A stretch of DNA of 55,255 nt from Candidatus Paracaedibacter symbiosus (GCF_000757605.1 NZ_JQAK01000001.1:171777-227031), one strand, 5' to 3'. Shown: positions 1-8,864, counted from the stretch's first letter. The notes: a model not told the origin generated them from the sequence alone. Numbers and translations are program-made.

Positions 1-2
1 TT

Positions 3-596
3 CGTGGAGGTGATGATCTGGGGTATCAGTGGTATCTTGACGGCAAAATGTTGAATAAGAAAAACACCTTTAACGACTTTATCGATTCAGCAGAACACTT
101 GATCAAAGCGGGCTATACGAAGAAAGGATCCATCTCAGCCATGGGTGGTAGCGCTGGGGGAATGTTGATGGGGGCCATTGCGAATGATCGCCCTGATCTA
201 TTCAAGGCAATTATTGCTCATGTGCCCTTTGTCGATGTGATGAACACCATGTTGGATGAACAATTACCGTTGACACCGGGTGAGTTTGTTGAGTGGGGCA
301 ATCCCAGGGAAGAATCTTATTTCAATTATATTTTGAGTTATTCACCTTATGATAATGTTAAGCCTCAAACCTATCCAGCGATCTATGTGACAGGGGGGTT
401 GACGGATCCCCGTGTCACCTATTGGGAGCCAACCAAATGGGTCGCAAAGCTGCGAGAGTATAACACTGGTCATCAACCTATTTTGTTGAAAATGCATATG
501 GGGGCGGGTCATGCCGGGGGCTCCAAACGTGACGAACGGTTGTACGAAGATGCAGAAGACCTTACTTTCCTTCTCAAAATCTATGGGAAAGTGTAA
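3..596 (+). CDS. ptrB: Oligopeptidase B (protease II), C-terminal part
   Basis: The 3' end of a prolyl-oligopeptidase-family (S9A) serine peptidase that cleaves short peptides after basic residues in the cytoplasm or periplasm. The reading frame is open from base 3, so the N-terminal beta-propeller lies outside the window. The start region reads RGGDDLGYQWYLDGK, the usual oligopeptidase B block before the catalytic serine. The nucleophile is in MGGSAGG, the acidic residue in the GGLTDPRVTYWEP block and the histidine in GAGHAGGSKRDE, so the triad is complete. A good intrinsic terminator follows within 5 bases of the stop. The visible part shows no sign of decay. Confidence 0.93.
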   Translation, partial: RGGDDLGYQWYLDGKMLNKKNTFNDFIDSAEHLIKAGYTKKGSISAMGGSAGGMLMGAIANDRPDLFKAIIAHVPFVDVMNTMLDEQLPLTPGEFVEWGNPREESYFNYILSYSPYDNVKPQTYPAIYVTGGLTDPRVTYWEPTKWVAKLREYNTGHQPILLKMHMGAGHAGGSKRDERLYEDAEDLTFLLKIYGKV

Positions 597-600
597 AGGG

Positions 601-624
601 AAGGGGCTTTGTTGCCCCTTTTTT
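601..624 (+). terminator. Rho-independent terminator after ptrB
   Basis: Perfect 7-bp stem AAGGGGC (601-607) / GCCCCTT (614-620) with a 6-nt loop, followed by more T residues. It sits just after the ptrB stop codon. The A-rich left flank is shorter than the T tail, so termination is mainly of the plus-strand transcript. Confidence 0.8.
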
Positions 625-626
625 AA

Positions 627-797
627 GCTATCCCAAGATTTCTTTTGAGATCCGTATGGGTCCATTTTGCTTGCAAGTTCCTCCAAAATTCTTGGATTAG
701 GTAAATGACGACATCGAAAGTTGGCATCATTTTCAGCTAAAATTGGCTCAAAATCCTCTTTGTGTGTATGAGGTGCACAGAATCTAGTCATTATCAC
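627..797 (-). pseudogene. Small ORF or gene fragment of the 'APHTHK' family
   Basis: This reading frame starts with GTG overlapping the stop of the exported-protein gene upstream (or with the ATG at 791). Its first part contains APHTHKEDF...AENDANF. That resembles APHSHKDNL...GEKDSNF in a separate fragment on the plus strand at 53426-53545, with clear nucleotide similarity too, so it seems to be genuine (former) coding sequence. Beyond about 620 the frame runs through the ptrB terminator and antisense to ptrB, which argues that the original 3' end was lost. No function is recognisable. Either a truncated gene or a small coupled ORF; I favour a remnant. Confidence 0.35.
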
Positions 798-1315
798 CGT
801 TGAAGAGAAAGAGTGTTGATTAGTAATGCATCGTAAGCTAGACGATCGCCAGCTTTTTGTAGCACAGGATCTGTCAACTTTGTAGCTTGGAAACCTTGAT
901 CCCGGAGTTGCATGAAGAAAGTTATAAGGAGGAGTTCGCTAAAATTAGAGAGTTCCTCAAGATTTTCTGTTTGGTTTTTCATCACTTCATAATATTGTTT
1001 TATCGATGAAATATGAGTAGTTGGATCAAGGGGGCAAGCAAGGGTTTCATGGTTTAATATATTTAAAAGCCGGTCACAATCGAATATCCCTTTATCACAA
1101 ATTTGCCTAATAAGGGCTGGTGTTTTGCTATTATCGATATGCTTAAAATCAAAAGAGACAGGCTCAGCAAAGAATTCCTCGTAAAGTTGTGCTATTTGTT
1201 GATGAGAAGGTGCTATATCCAATTGCGTGTCATGGATATCAGTGGCCTTTACTGATGCGGTGATAGTTTGCAAGGACAGCCCCAAGAAAGCGGTGAGAAC
1301 AAATTTTGATGCCAT
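794..1315 (-). CDS. Exported protein of unknown function, 173 aa
   Basis: The N-terminus (MASKFVLTAFLGLSLQTITA, then SVKATD) is a typical Sec signal peptide with a likely cleavage near residue 25. The mature part is mostly polar and probably helical, with two or three cysteines (KGIFDCD, ETLACPLD) that could form a disulfide. An AAAGG-type ribosome site lies at a sensible distance before the ATG. The gene is divergent from the MFS exporter and shares with it a short A/T-rich intergenic region. I do not recognise a family. Confidence 0.7.
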   Translation of the reverse strand: MASKFVLTAFLGLSLQTITASVKATDIHDTQLDIAPSHQQIAQLYEEFFAEPVSFDFKHIDNSKTPALIRQICDKGIFDCDRLLNILNHETLACPLDPTTHISSIKQYYEVMKNQTENLEELSNFSELLLITFFMQLRDQGFQATKLTDPVLQKAGDRLAYDALLINTLSLQR

Positions 1316-1358
1316 TATAAAAACCTTTTAAAATTTAATTAAAATAATATTATTTAGG

Positions 1359-1372
1359 ATTGTTTAAACAAT
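1359..1372. promoter_or_regulatory. 14-bp perfect palindrome between divergent genes
   Basis: ATTGTTTAAACAAT is perfectly symmetric and lies in the A/T-rich gap between the exported-protein gene (start 1315, minus) and the MFS exporter (start about 1421, plus). Its position suits an operator for a dimeric regulator acting on one or both promoters. No regulator gene is adjacent, so the assignment is inference from symmetry and place only. Confidence 0.35.
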
Positions 1373-1420
1373 ATCTTCTAAAATAAATCTAGAGTTAATT
1401 TTTTGCTGGGAATGATATCC

Positions 1421-2785
1421 ATGGAAAAAACAGATGGATTACCGCTGATTGATCGGCGGTGGGCGATGCTAACGATTGCCTTGGCAATTACGATGTCAAC
1501 TCTGGATAGCACTATTGCGAATGTGGCGCTGCCGACTATTGCGCGGGATTTAAACTCCACTCCCAACAGTTCGATCTGGGTTATTAATGCCTATCAGTTG
1601 ACGCTCAGTATCTGTTTATTACCGCTTTCTTCCTTGGGTGATATTGTTGGCTATCGCAAAGTATATTGTGCTGGGTTAGCTATTTTTTCAGCTGCTTCCC
1701 TTGCTTGTGCAATTTCATCAAGTCTACCTGCTTTAACTCTCGCACGCGTCTTGCAAGGAATTGGTGCTGCTGGGATTCTGAGCGTAAATGCGGCGATTAT
1801 TCGCCTGATTTATCCTAAAAAAGAATTAGGGCGGGGGATAGGTCTCAACGCCTTTATTGTGGCCGTCTCTGCGGCACTTGGCCCTACGATTGCCGCCGGT
1901 ATTTTAGCCATTGGAACGTGGGAGTGGTTGTTTGCGATCAACGTGCCGATCGGTCTTGTAGCGCTACGGATTGCCACCACACACCTGCCTGATTCCCATA
2001 ATGGTTATACCTTTGATTGGGCAAATGCTGTTTTATGCGCAATGACGATTTCGATTTTGATCATCAGTATTGACGGTGTTGGACATCAAGGGAAATTGAT
2101 TCAGGTAGCCAGTGGCTTGCTTTTTGCTTTTGGGATGGGAGTTGTTCTAATTCGCAGAGAGCTGACCGTTGAGGCACCACTTTTTCCCGTTGACCTCTTT
2201 AAAATCCCACTTTTTGCGTCTTCTATTGCCACATCGATTTGCTCATTTATCGCTCAGATGGCAGCATTCACCAGCTTACCATTTTTTATGCAATATGTGT
2301 TGTTACGTAATGAAGTTCAAACGGGATTGTTGATGACCCCTTGGCCGATTGCAACGGCGATTACGGCACCTCTCGCCGGAAGACTAGCCGACCGCTATTC
2401 TGTTGGGGTTCTGGGGGGGATAGGACTCCTGATTTTCTCTGCGGGACTTTATTTGCTGGCAGGCTTATCGGCTGATGCAACGGACGCCAGTATTATGTGG
2501 CGAATGTCTATATGTGGGGCCGGATTTGGGTTGTTCCAGTCGCCTAACAACCGAGCAATTTTAGGTTCAGCACCAGATAATCGCAGCGGTTCGGCTAGCG
2601 GCATGCTGGGGACCGCCAGACTGCTTGGCCAAACAGTGGGAGCGGCGCTTGTATCACTTGTTTTTGGCTTAGTCGCAGCCGGCCCGACGCGCATCGTCTT
2701 ATATGGAGCGGCGATTTTATCCATCGTTGCTGCCTGTGTCAGTATGATCCGGATCGGCCCGCGTTATCGATTATCAAATGAGTAA
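1421..2785 (+). CDS. MFS drug-efflux-type transporter (DHA2-like)
   Basis: A major-facilitator inner-membrane transporter of about 454 residues, probably a proton-driven exporter of small toxic compounds. The first membrane segment carries LDSTIANVALPTIARDL, the motif typical of the 14-TM DHA2 (EmrB/QacA) group. It is followed by GYRKVYCAGL (loop 2-3 motif A) and the ARVLQGIGAAG motif. Hydrophobic segments continue to the C-terminus (APLAGRLADRYSVGVLGG is the second-half motif A). I chose the ATG at 1421 because GGGA lies 9 bases upstream; TTG 1403 and ATG 1412 are in frame but poorly placed. No membrane-fusion partner gene is adjacent, so the substrate is unknown. Confidence 0.88.
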   Translation: MEKTDGLPLIDRRWAMLTIALAITMSTLDSTIANVALPTIARDLNSTPNSSIWVINAYQLTLSICLLPLSSLGDIVGYRKVYCAGLAIFSAASLACAISSSLPALTLARVLQGIGAAGILSVNAAIIRLIYPKKELGRGIGLNAFIVAVSAALGPTIAAGILAIGTWEWLFAINVPIGLVALRIATTHLPDSHNGYTFDWANAVLCAMTISILIISIDGVGHQGKLIQVASGLLFAFGMGVVLIRRELTVEAPLFPVDLFKIPLFASSIATSICSFIAQMAAFTSLPFFMQYVLLRNEVQTGLLMTPWPIATAITAPLAGRLADRYSVGVLGGIGLLIFSAGLYLLAGLSADATDASIMWRMSICGAGFGLFQSPNNRAILGSAPDNRSGSASGMLGTARLLGQTVGAALVSLVFGLVAAGPTRIVLYGAAILSIVAACVSMIRIGPRYRLSNE

Positions 2786-2791
2786 ATGAAC

Positions 2792-2815
2792 GCTCCCCGA
2801 TAGAGGGCTTTTTTT
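2792..2815 (+). terminator. Probable intrinsic terminator after the MFS gene
   Basis: An imperfect G/C-rich hairpin (2792-2797 pairing with 2803-2808, one mismatch and one G-T pair) is followed directly by seven T residues. It lies a few bases after the MFS stop codon. Confidence 0.5.
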
Positions 2816-2945
2816 AGTCTGATTTAAGACATCAGTTAAAATCTAAGCGGAATAACGCCTACACAAAAGCTACATCGTGAGGCTTTTGACAATTCTACTT
2901 TAAAATACCTCTTTTTTATGAGGGGATTACCATAGGAAGGCTCTC

Positions 2946-2993
2946 GGATTTGTTGGTATGAGGGGGATAAGGAATGATCATACGAACAAATCC
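2946..2993. repeat. Long near-perfect inverted repeat upstream of trxB
   Basis: Arm 1 (2946-2961, GGATTTGTTGGTATGA) and arm 2 (2978-2993, TCATACGAACAAATCC) match as an inverted repeat at 15 of 16 positions, with a 16-nt G/A-rich spacer. It ends about 87 bases before the trxB start and has no T tail. That makes it less like a terminator and more like a regulatory palindrome, an mRNA leader hairpin or a small palindromic repeat element. Two weaker hairpins precede it (around 2875-2898 and 2910-2925). Confidence 0.6.
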
Positions 2994-3080
2994 TAGCATG
3001 CCCCAAATATTAAGCTCGATTTTTTCTGAAAAATTCCCCACAATATGCATCAATTATAGGTTACAAAACGAGAGAATAAA

Positions 3081-4022
3081 ATGACAGACACGAAAAAGAC
3101 AAAAGTCTTGATTATTGGCTCAGGTCCAGCTGGCTATACGGCAGCCGTTTATGCAGCTCGTGCTAATTTGAAACCGATTCAGGCTTTAGGGCTACAACCT
3201 GGTGGACAGCTAACAATTACAACTGATGTGGAAAACTACCCAGGGTTTGCTGAGGTCATTCAAGGCCCTTGGTTAATGGAGCAAATGCGGGCTCAGGCCG
3301 AGCATGTGGGTGCCGAAATGATTGAGGATATGATTGATAAAGTTGATTTTTCCAGCCGTCCGTTCAAATGCTGGACTGATGGGGGGGACCTTATTGAGGC
3401 TGAAACAGTTATCATCTCTACCGGCGCGCAGGCACGTTGGCTGGGGCTGGAGTCTGAAGAAAAATTCCGTGGTTACGGCGTTTCTGGTTGTGCCACGTGT
3501 GATGGTTTTTTCTATAAAGGAAAAAAAGTTATGGTTGTGGGTGGGGGCAATACAGCCGTTGAAGAAGCAATTTATCTGACAAATTTTGCTGAAGAAGTGA
3601 TTTTGGTGCATCGTCGGGATAGTTTGCGCGCGGAAAAAATAGCTCAGGAACGTCTCTTTAAAAACCAAAAGATTCGCATTATTTGGGATTCAGCCATTGA
3701 TGAGATTATGGGCACTGATTCTCCTAAAAGCGTTAATAAAGTTCGCCTAATGAATGTTAAGACCAATGAAATGCAATATATTGACGTTGATGGTGTCTTT
3801 ATCGCCATTGGCCATACACCCATGAGTGATCTTTTTAAAGGGCAAATCAACCTGGATGAGGAAGGATATATTTTAGTGAAAAATGGCGCGACTGGCACAA
3901 ATATTGAAGGTGTTTTTGCTGCTGGTGACGTACAAGATAAAGTCTTTCGTCAAGCCGTCACAGCTGCAGGGCAGGGATGTATGGCGGCGCTTGAAGTGGA
4001 ACGGTTTTTACACAATAGTTAA
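3081..4022 (+). CDS. trxB: Thioredoxin-disulfide reductase
   Basis: NADPH-dependent flavoenzyme that reduces oxidised thioredoxin in the cytoplasm (EC 1.8.1.9). The 313-residue length is standard. The FAD-binding GSGPAGYTAAVYAARA lies at residues 13-28, the redox-active CATC at 137-140 (C137 and C140), the NADPH-binding GGGNTAVEEA in the second Rossmann fold, and GVFAAGDVQD near the C-terminus binds FAD. The start is supported by a GAGAG purine stretch 6-10 bases upstream. It stands alone after an inverted repeat. The following small ORF starts inside its stop codon (TAATG). Confidence 0.97.
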   Translation: MTDTKKTKVLIIGSGPAGYTAAVYAARANLKPIQALGLQPGGQLTITTDVENYPGFAEVIQGPWLMEQMRAQAEHVGAEMIEDMIDKVDFSSRPFKCWTDGGDLIEAETVIISTGAQARWLGLESEEKFRGYGVSGCATCDGFFYKGKKVMVVGGGNTAVEEAIYLTNFAEEVILVHRRDSLRAEKIAQERLFKNQKIRIIWDSAIDEIMGTDSPKSVNKVRLMNVKTNEMQYIDVDGVFIAIGHTPMSDLFKGQINLDEEGYILVKNGATGTNIEGVFAAGDVQDKVFRQAVTAAGQGCMAALEVERFLHNS

Positions 4023-4207
4023 TGAGTGATCTTAATACTCCAATTAAAATGGAGCGCGATAGGAGAAAATACCGCTCTCATGAGGACTATTTTATATATC
4101 TGAGCCGATTTTCTCGTTGTATCGATTCATTTTTAACAAATAAACGAGCCGATACAGCCTTTAATCGGCTCAAAGCAAAAAAAGAGCCGATTAAAGAGCA
4201 CTATTAG
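4022..4207 (+). CDS. Doubtful 61-aa ORF between trxB and fic
   Basis: The ATG overlaps the trxB stop codon, which would allow coupled translation, and the product would be a very basic, Arg/Lys-rich peptide (MERDRRKYRS...). However, four of the five GAGCCGAT boxes of the pre-fic array lie inside it. They alternate in strand, so the sequence may be kept for DNA binding rather than for coding. I list it because of the overlap, but it may be only spacer. Confidence 0.25.
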   Translation: MSDLNTPIKMERDRRKYRSHEDYFIYLSRFSRCIDSFLTNKRADTAFNRLKAKKEPIKEHY

Positions 4208-4234
4208 CTCAAATAACTATTTTTTTGAGCCGAT
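4102..4234. promoter_or_regulatory. Array of five GAGCCGAT boxes upstream of fic
   Basis: The 8-mer GAGCCGAT occurs at 4102-4109, 4146-4153, 4184-4191 and 4227-4234 on the plus strand and at 4164-4171 on the minus strand. Two of them form a perfect 11-bp inverted repeat, TTAATCGGCTC (4161-4171) / GAGCCGATTAA (4184-4194), with a 12-nt spacer. The last copy is followed by TATAAT at 4244-4249, 30 bases before the fic start. The spacing of 38-44 bases between plus-strand copies and the promoter-proximal position suggest an operator array. The C-terminal winged-helix part of Fic is a candidate ligand (inference). Confidence 0.6.
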
Positions 4235-4278
4235 TTAATGGTATATAATAATCATATCCTATTAAAGGCACAGCTACT

Positions 4279-5391
4279 ATGCGTTATAACTGGCAAAATC
4301 CTGAATGGCCTCACTTTGAGTACAATCTTTCCAACGTCCAAACTATTCTTTATCAGTATGCGCAAGAAGTTAGTCTGTTAGCAGGGGCGGTGAGCCAGCT
4401 GCCGGATGCTTCATTTACCGACCTTCTCATTGATTTAATGGTTCTTGAATCCACCAAAACTTCCGAAATAGAAGGGGAAATTCTTCAGGCGGATGATGTA
4501 CGATCTTCAATTCGATTAAATTTGGGGCTTCCGCATGCCGATATGAATGTTTCGGATGACAGAGCCAAGGGAATTGCAGAGTTGATGCTAGATGCACGCC
4601 ATACATTTAATCAACCGCTTACCAAAGACATGCTATTTAGGTGGCATCGGATGGTGATGATGGATGAGACCTCTTCCGTGGAGGAAATTGGGAGTTGGCG
4701 AAAAAATTCTGAGGCAATGCAAATTATTGCTGGCGCCATCGGGCGCGAGAAAGTGTATTATGAAGCACCTCCTGCCGACCAAGTTGAAGCGGAAATGGAG
4801 CGCTTTTTGGCATGGTACAATCAAACTCAGTCAAAAGGAGATCCTTATTTACCTGGCCCCGTTCGCGCCGCTATCGCCCATCTCTATTTTGAAAGTATCC
4901 ATCCCTTTATAGATGGAAATGGTCGTATTGGGCGTGCAATTGCTGAAAAAGCCCTTTCACAAGATATTGGGTCCCCTGTTTTGTTTAGTATATCAAGTAC
5001 AATCCAAAGCAATCGCAAAGAATATTATCGCATGCTTAATTTGTGCAGCGGTTATTCTTTGGAGATAACAGAGTGGATCGACTTTTTTGTGAACATTCTT
5101 TACAAATCTCAACTTGAATCTAAAAACCTCATTCTATTCATTCTGAAGAAAGCCAAATTTTGGCGCGATTATGCCAGTCATATAAACATACGACAAGAAA
5201 AAGTGATCCACCGAATGTTTGAAGAGGGGCCTTCAGGATTTACAGGCGGCATCAGCGCAAAAAAATACATGAGTTTGACAGGCTGTTCCAAAGCCACTGC
5301 CACACGCGATCTTGCTGATCTTCTTGAGAAAGGAATCCTTTATAAACTTCCTGGCGAGGGGCCTAGTACCCGGTATGATATTCAGTATTAG
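4279..5391 (+). CDS. Fic-family AMP-transferase, class II, with C-terminal HTH
   Basis: Fic enzymes transfer AMP (or another nucleotide part) from ATP to hydroxyl side chains of target proteins. The active-site motif HPFIDGNGRIGR is intact at residues 208-219, with H208 as catalytic base. An inhibitory helix motif [ST]xxxE[GN] occurs before the Fic core as TSEIEG (61-66); E65 would block ATP binding, so this is a self-inhibited class II enzyme. The last ~60 residues form a winged-helix segment (TGCSKATATRDLADLLEKGI). Length and architecture match the SoFic type (about 372 aa). No antitoxin gene accompanies it. The upstream box array may be its own operator. The target is unknown. Confidence 0.92.
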   Translation: MRYNWQNPEWPHFEYNLSNVQTILYQYAQEVSLLAGAVSQLPDASFTDLLIDLMVLESTKTSEIEGEILQADDVRSSIRLNLGLPHADMNVSDDRAKGIAELMLDARHTFNQPLTKDMLFRWHRMVMMDETSSVEEIGSWRKNSEAMQIIAGAIGREKVYYEAPPADQVEAEMERFLAWYNQTQSKGDPYLPGPVRAAIAHLYFESIHPFIDGNGRIGRAIAEKALSQDIGSPVLFSISSTIQSNRKEYYRMLNLCSGYSLEITEWIDFFVNILYKSQLESKNLILFILKKAKFWRDYASHINIRQEKVIHRMFEEGPSGFTGGISAKKYMSLTGCSKATATRDLADLLEKGILYKLPGEGPSTRYDIQY

Positions 5392-5478
5392 AGGGGGGAG
5401 CTGACCATGACAGCCAAGGTCAACCTATAATCAACAATGCCGAGTACTCCCTCCGGACCAGACTTCACGGTGATAGTC

Positions 5479-5503
5479 AGAGGGGCTTTGGTTTTTTCCC
5501 TCT
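5479..5503. terminator. Possible hairpin between convergent fic and ABC operon
   Basis: AGAGGG (5479-5484) and CCCTCT (5498-5503) can pair around a T-rich loop in the gap between the fic stop and the end of the opposing ABC operon. There is no T tail after either arm, so termination activity is doubtful. Confidence 0.25.
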
Positions 5504-5538
5504 TCTTAAGATTAAATAAAACGAGCCGCTTTAAAAAA

Positions 5539-6246
5539 TTACACCTTCATTTTATCGATAAACGTTTTGGCCCTAGCACTGGTTGGTGCATTAAAAAACT
5601 GTGTAGTACCGCAATTTTCAACCAATTTTCCTTGATTTAAAAATAGGATATGATCGGCAATCAACTTACAGATTTTGAGTTCATGCGTTGCCATGATGAT
5701 CAACCGGTCACCGCGCTTTGACTTTAAAATCAGCTGCGCAACGTCCTCTACCATTTCTGGATCAAGGGCAGAGGTGGGTTCATCAAACAACAAAATATCC
5801 GGATCCATCATCAAAGCTCTGGCAATCGCGACACGCTGTTTTTGCCCCCCAGATAATTGCCCTGGATATAAATCTTTTTTATCACTCAATCCAAACTGTT
5901 CCAAAAGCTGCACAGCTCTGTTTTTCGTCTCTGATTCTGCCATTTGCTTTAACTTGACGGGCGCATAAGTAAGGTTTTTTTCTGCAGTCATATGGGGGAA
6001 CAAGTTAAAACTTTGAAAAACCACACCAATTTTGCTTGGTGCCAATGCTTCAATAGGAGTGCCGTTATAGAGAATTTTGCCTGCTGAAAGAGAGGTGAGG
6101 CGGCTTAAACAACGCAATAGCGTTGATTTGCCACTCCCTGAAGGGCCAAGTAAGGCAACAATTTGACCGTTGTCTAAGTCGCAAGAGATTGAATCCAAAA
6201 TCTTGAGATCGTTAATAGTTTTAGAGACAGCATTAATCTTAAGCAT
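5539..6246 (-). CDS. Amino-acid ABC transporter ATP-binding protein
   Basis: Cytoplasmic ATPase of a polar amino-acid uptake (PAAT/GlnQ-type) transporter, 235 residues, the usual length. Walker A GPSGSGKST is at 34-42, the Q-loop VVFQSFNLFPH around 75-85, the ABC signature LSGGQ at 131-135, Walker B ILLFDEP at 151-157 and the switch histidine in MATHE at 188. The start overlaps the end of the permease gene by 8 bases, and the three genes run binding protein, permease, ATPase in one operon. The amino acid carried cannot be told from sequence. Confidence 0.94.
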   Translation of the reverse strand: MLKINAVSKTINDLKILDSISCDLDNGQIVALLGPSGSGKSTLLRCLSRLTSLSAGKILYNGTPIEALAPSKIGVVFQSFNLFPHMTAEKNLTYAPVKLKQMAESETKNRAVQLLEQFGLSDKKDLYPGQLSGGQKQRVAIARALMMDPDILLFDEPTSALDPEMVEDVAQLILKSKRGDRLIIMATHELKICKLIADHILFLNQGKLVENCGTTQFFNAPTSARAKTFIDKMKV

Positions 6247-6907
6247 AGCGGAGCTTCTGTTCTAGTTTTTTGGCACAAAAACTGATCAACATTACCATCA
6301 CATAATAACAAGCAGCAGCAATAACCAGGGGTTCAAAGTAAAGATATTTTTCGCTGGCAACCTTTTGCGCCTGTCGTAACAGATCGGCTTCTCCAATCGT
6401 CGAAACAAGGGCAGATTCTTTTAATAAATCAACCATTTCATTTACAATTGCTGGCAGAACATTGCGAATGGCTTGGGGCAAAATAATACCCAGTAACAGT
6501 TGCTTTCGGCTTAAGCCCAATACTCTGGCTGCTTCCCATTGACCAATATCAACGGACTCAATCCCCGCTCGAATAATTTCAGAAGAATAAGCGGCTGAAT
6601 TTAGAGAAAAAGTCAAAACACCAGCCTCAAAAGCTGAAATGGTATAACCAGTTAGCTGGGGGGTTGCATAATAAATCAACCCCAACTGCACTAAAAGCGG
6701 TGTGCCTCGAAAAATAGAGGTATACCCTTGAGCAAAGCTGCGCAATACCTTTTGAGGAGATACCTTTGCCAATGCCAACAAAAAACCCAGCGGCAAACCA
6801 CAAGCAAGTGATGTGAAAGTGAATTTTAAGGTGACGATTAACCCTTCTAAAATCATAGGAATAGAAGGGGCAATTGCCGCAAAATTGAGGGTCATTTCTG
6901 AAGCCAC
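6239..6907 (-). CDS. Amino-acid ABC transporter permease
   Basis: Inner-membrane subunit of the PAAT-type importer, 222 residues with about five hydrophobic segments. The N-terminal TFTSLACGLPLGFLLALAK and FRGTPLLVQL are typical of HisM/GlnP permeases. The cytoplasmic EAA loop that contacts the ATPase is present as EAARVLGLSRKQLLLGIILPQAIR. It overlaps the binding-protein gene by 16 bases and the ATPase gene by 8, showing tight translational coupling. A homodimer is likely because only one permease gene is present. Confidence 0.93.
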   Translation of the reverse strand: MASEMTLNFAAIAPSIPMILEGLIVTLKFTFTSLACGLPLGFLLALAKVSPQKVLRSFAQGYTSIFRGTPLLVQLGLIYYATPQLTGYTISAFEAGVLTFSLNSAAYSSEIIRAGIESVDIGQWEAARVLGLSRKQLLLGIILPQAIRNVLPAIVNEMVDLLKESALVSTIGEADLLRQAQKVASEKYLYFEPLVIAAACYYVMVMLISFCAKKLEQKLRYA

Positions 6908-7653
6908 TTCTGTTTTAGTTTCTCAATCGTACCATCAGCATTTAATTCAGCCAAGGCTTGATTAACCTTCTCTTTTAAAACCGACCCTTTAGGCATGGCA
7001 ATAGCAAAACCTGCATTATCATCATCCCCAAGTGGAACAAGGCGCAAACCTTCATTGTTTTTCATCAAGATTTCAGCTTCTTTTTGTCCCACAAGAATAC
7101 AGCTTATCCGCCGCGTTTTAAGTTCTTGAACCAATTCGGGGACCCGCGGTAGCGTCTTAATCGTGACACCCGCTGCTTTTTCCTTTAAATCACTATTAGC
7201 ATAGATTTCATAAATTGATCCAGCTTGAACCCCCAGAGCCATCCCTGTGAGATCCGTAATATTGCGCACAGGTGAGAGATCACTGCATACTAGAACCCGC
7301 GCAGTTGTGTAATATTCTTCAGAAAAATCAACAGCTTCTTTTCTCTCTGGCGTAGCGGTGAGAGCAGACACGGCTAAATCCGTTCTGCTCGACTTTAAAG
7401 ATCCCAAAATACCATCAAATGACATATCATTCACTTGGATTTTGATGCCAAGTTTATCCGCAATAGCTTGAGCTAAATCGATGTCAAAACCAACAATTTT
7501 ACCATCTTGTAAAAATTCAAAAGGGGGATAATCCGCACTGGTTGCCACGGAATAAACTCCTTTTTCAGCAGCAGCAGATTTGGTGTTTTCATCTGAACAA
7601 CCGGCAACGAACGCAGATACAATAAGGAGAGTTCCCAATAATTTTTTTAACAT
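6892..7653 (-). CDS. Amino-acid-binding lipoprotein of ABC transporter
   Basis: Periplasmic solute-binding protein (SBP family 3), first gene of the three-gene operon. The signal peptide ends in a lipobox-like FVAGC, so it is probably a lipoprotein tethered to a membrane. The family block SADYPPFEF...GKIVGFDIDLAQAIA follows near residue 40, and DLAVSALTATPERKEAVDFS is the classic ligand-binding segment. Total length is 253 residues, as expected. It supplies the membrane permease and ATPase encoded just downstream with an amino acid of unknown identity. Confidence 0.93.
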   Translation of the reverse strand: MLKKLLGTLLIVSAFVAGCSDENTKSAAAEKGVYSVATSADYPPFEFLQDGKIVGFDIDLAQAIADKLGIKIQVNDMSFDGILGSLKSSRTDLAVSALTATPERKEAVDFSEEYYTTARVLVCSDLSPVRNITDLTGMALGVQAGSIYEIYANSDLKEKAAGVTIKTLPRVPELVQELKTRRISCILVGQKEAEILMKNNEGLRLVPLGDDDNAGFAIAMPKGSVLKEKVNQALAELNADGTIEKLKQKWLQK

Positions 7654-7707
7654 AGTTGACTCCGGCTTTTTAACAAAAGTTGTTTGGAATATACTGATAT
7701 GTTGGTC

Positions 7708-7766
7708 ATCCTGAATTTATTTCAGGATCCCACTCTCATCAGTAAATGCTGAATTCAGTTCAGCAT
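7708..7766. repeat. Pair of adjacent 8-bp-stem palindromes
   Basis: Two hairpins with related stems follow each other: ATCCTGAA (7708-7715) / TTCAGGAT (7721-7728) and ATGCTGAA (7746-7753) / TTCAGCAT (7759-7766), each with a 5-nt loop. Such CTGAA...TTCAG units are common dispersed palindromic repeats in bacterial intergenic DNA. They separate obgE from the ABC operon and could also weaken readthrough or protect the obgE mRNA 3' end. Confidence 0.6.
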
Positions 7767-7799
7767 GATCATTTGGAGGGCAGTATGTGCATTCGCGCA

Positions 7800-8864
<1,065 letters not shown>

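Noticed and set aside
342-626. Minus-strand frame antisense to the end of ptrB
   Set aside because: It runs through a terminator hairpin and the opposite strand of a well-conserved peptidase; only the part upstream of about 627 has independent support.
2830-2846. 16-base exact match ATCAGTTAAAATCTAA with the region near 38737
   Set aside because: In A/T-rich DNA of this length one such match is expected by chance; flanks do not align.
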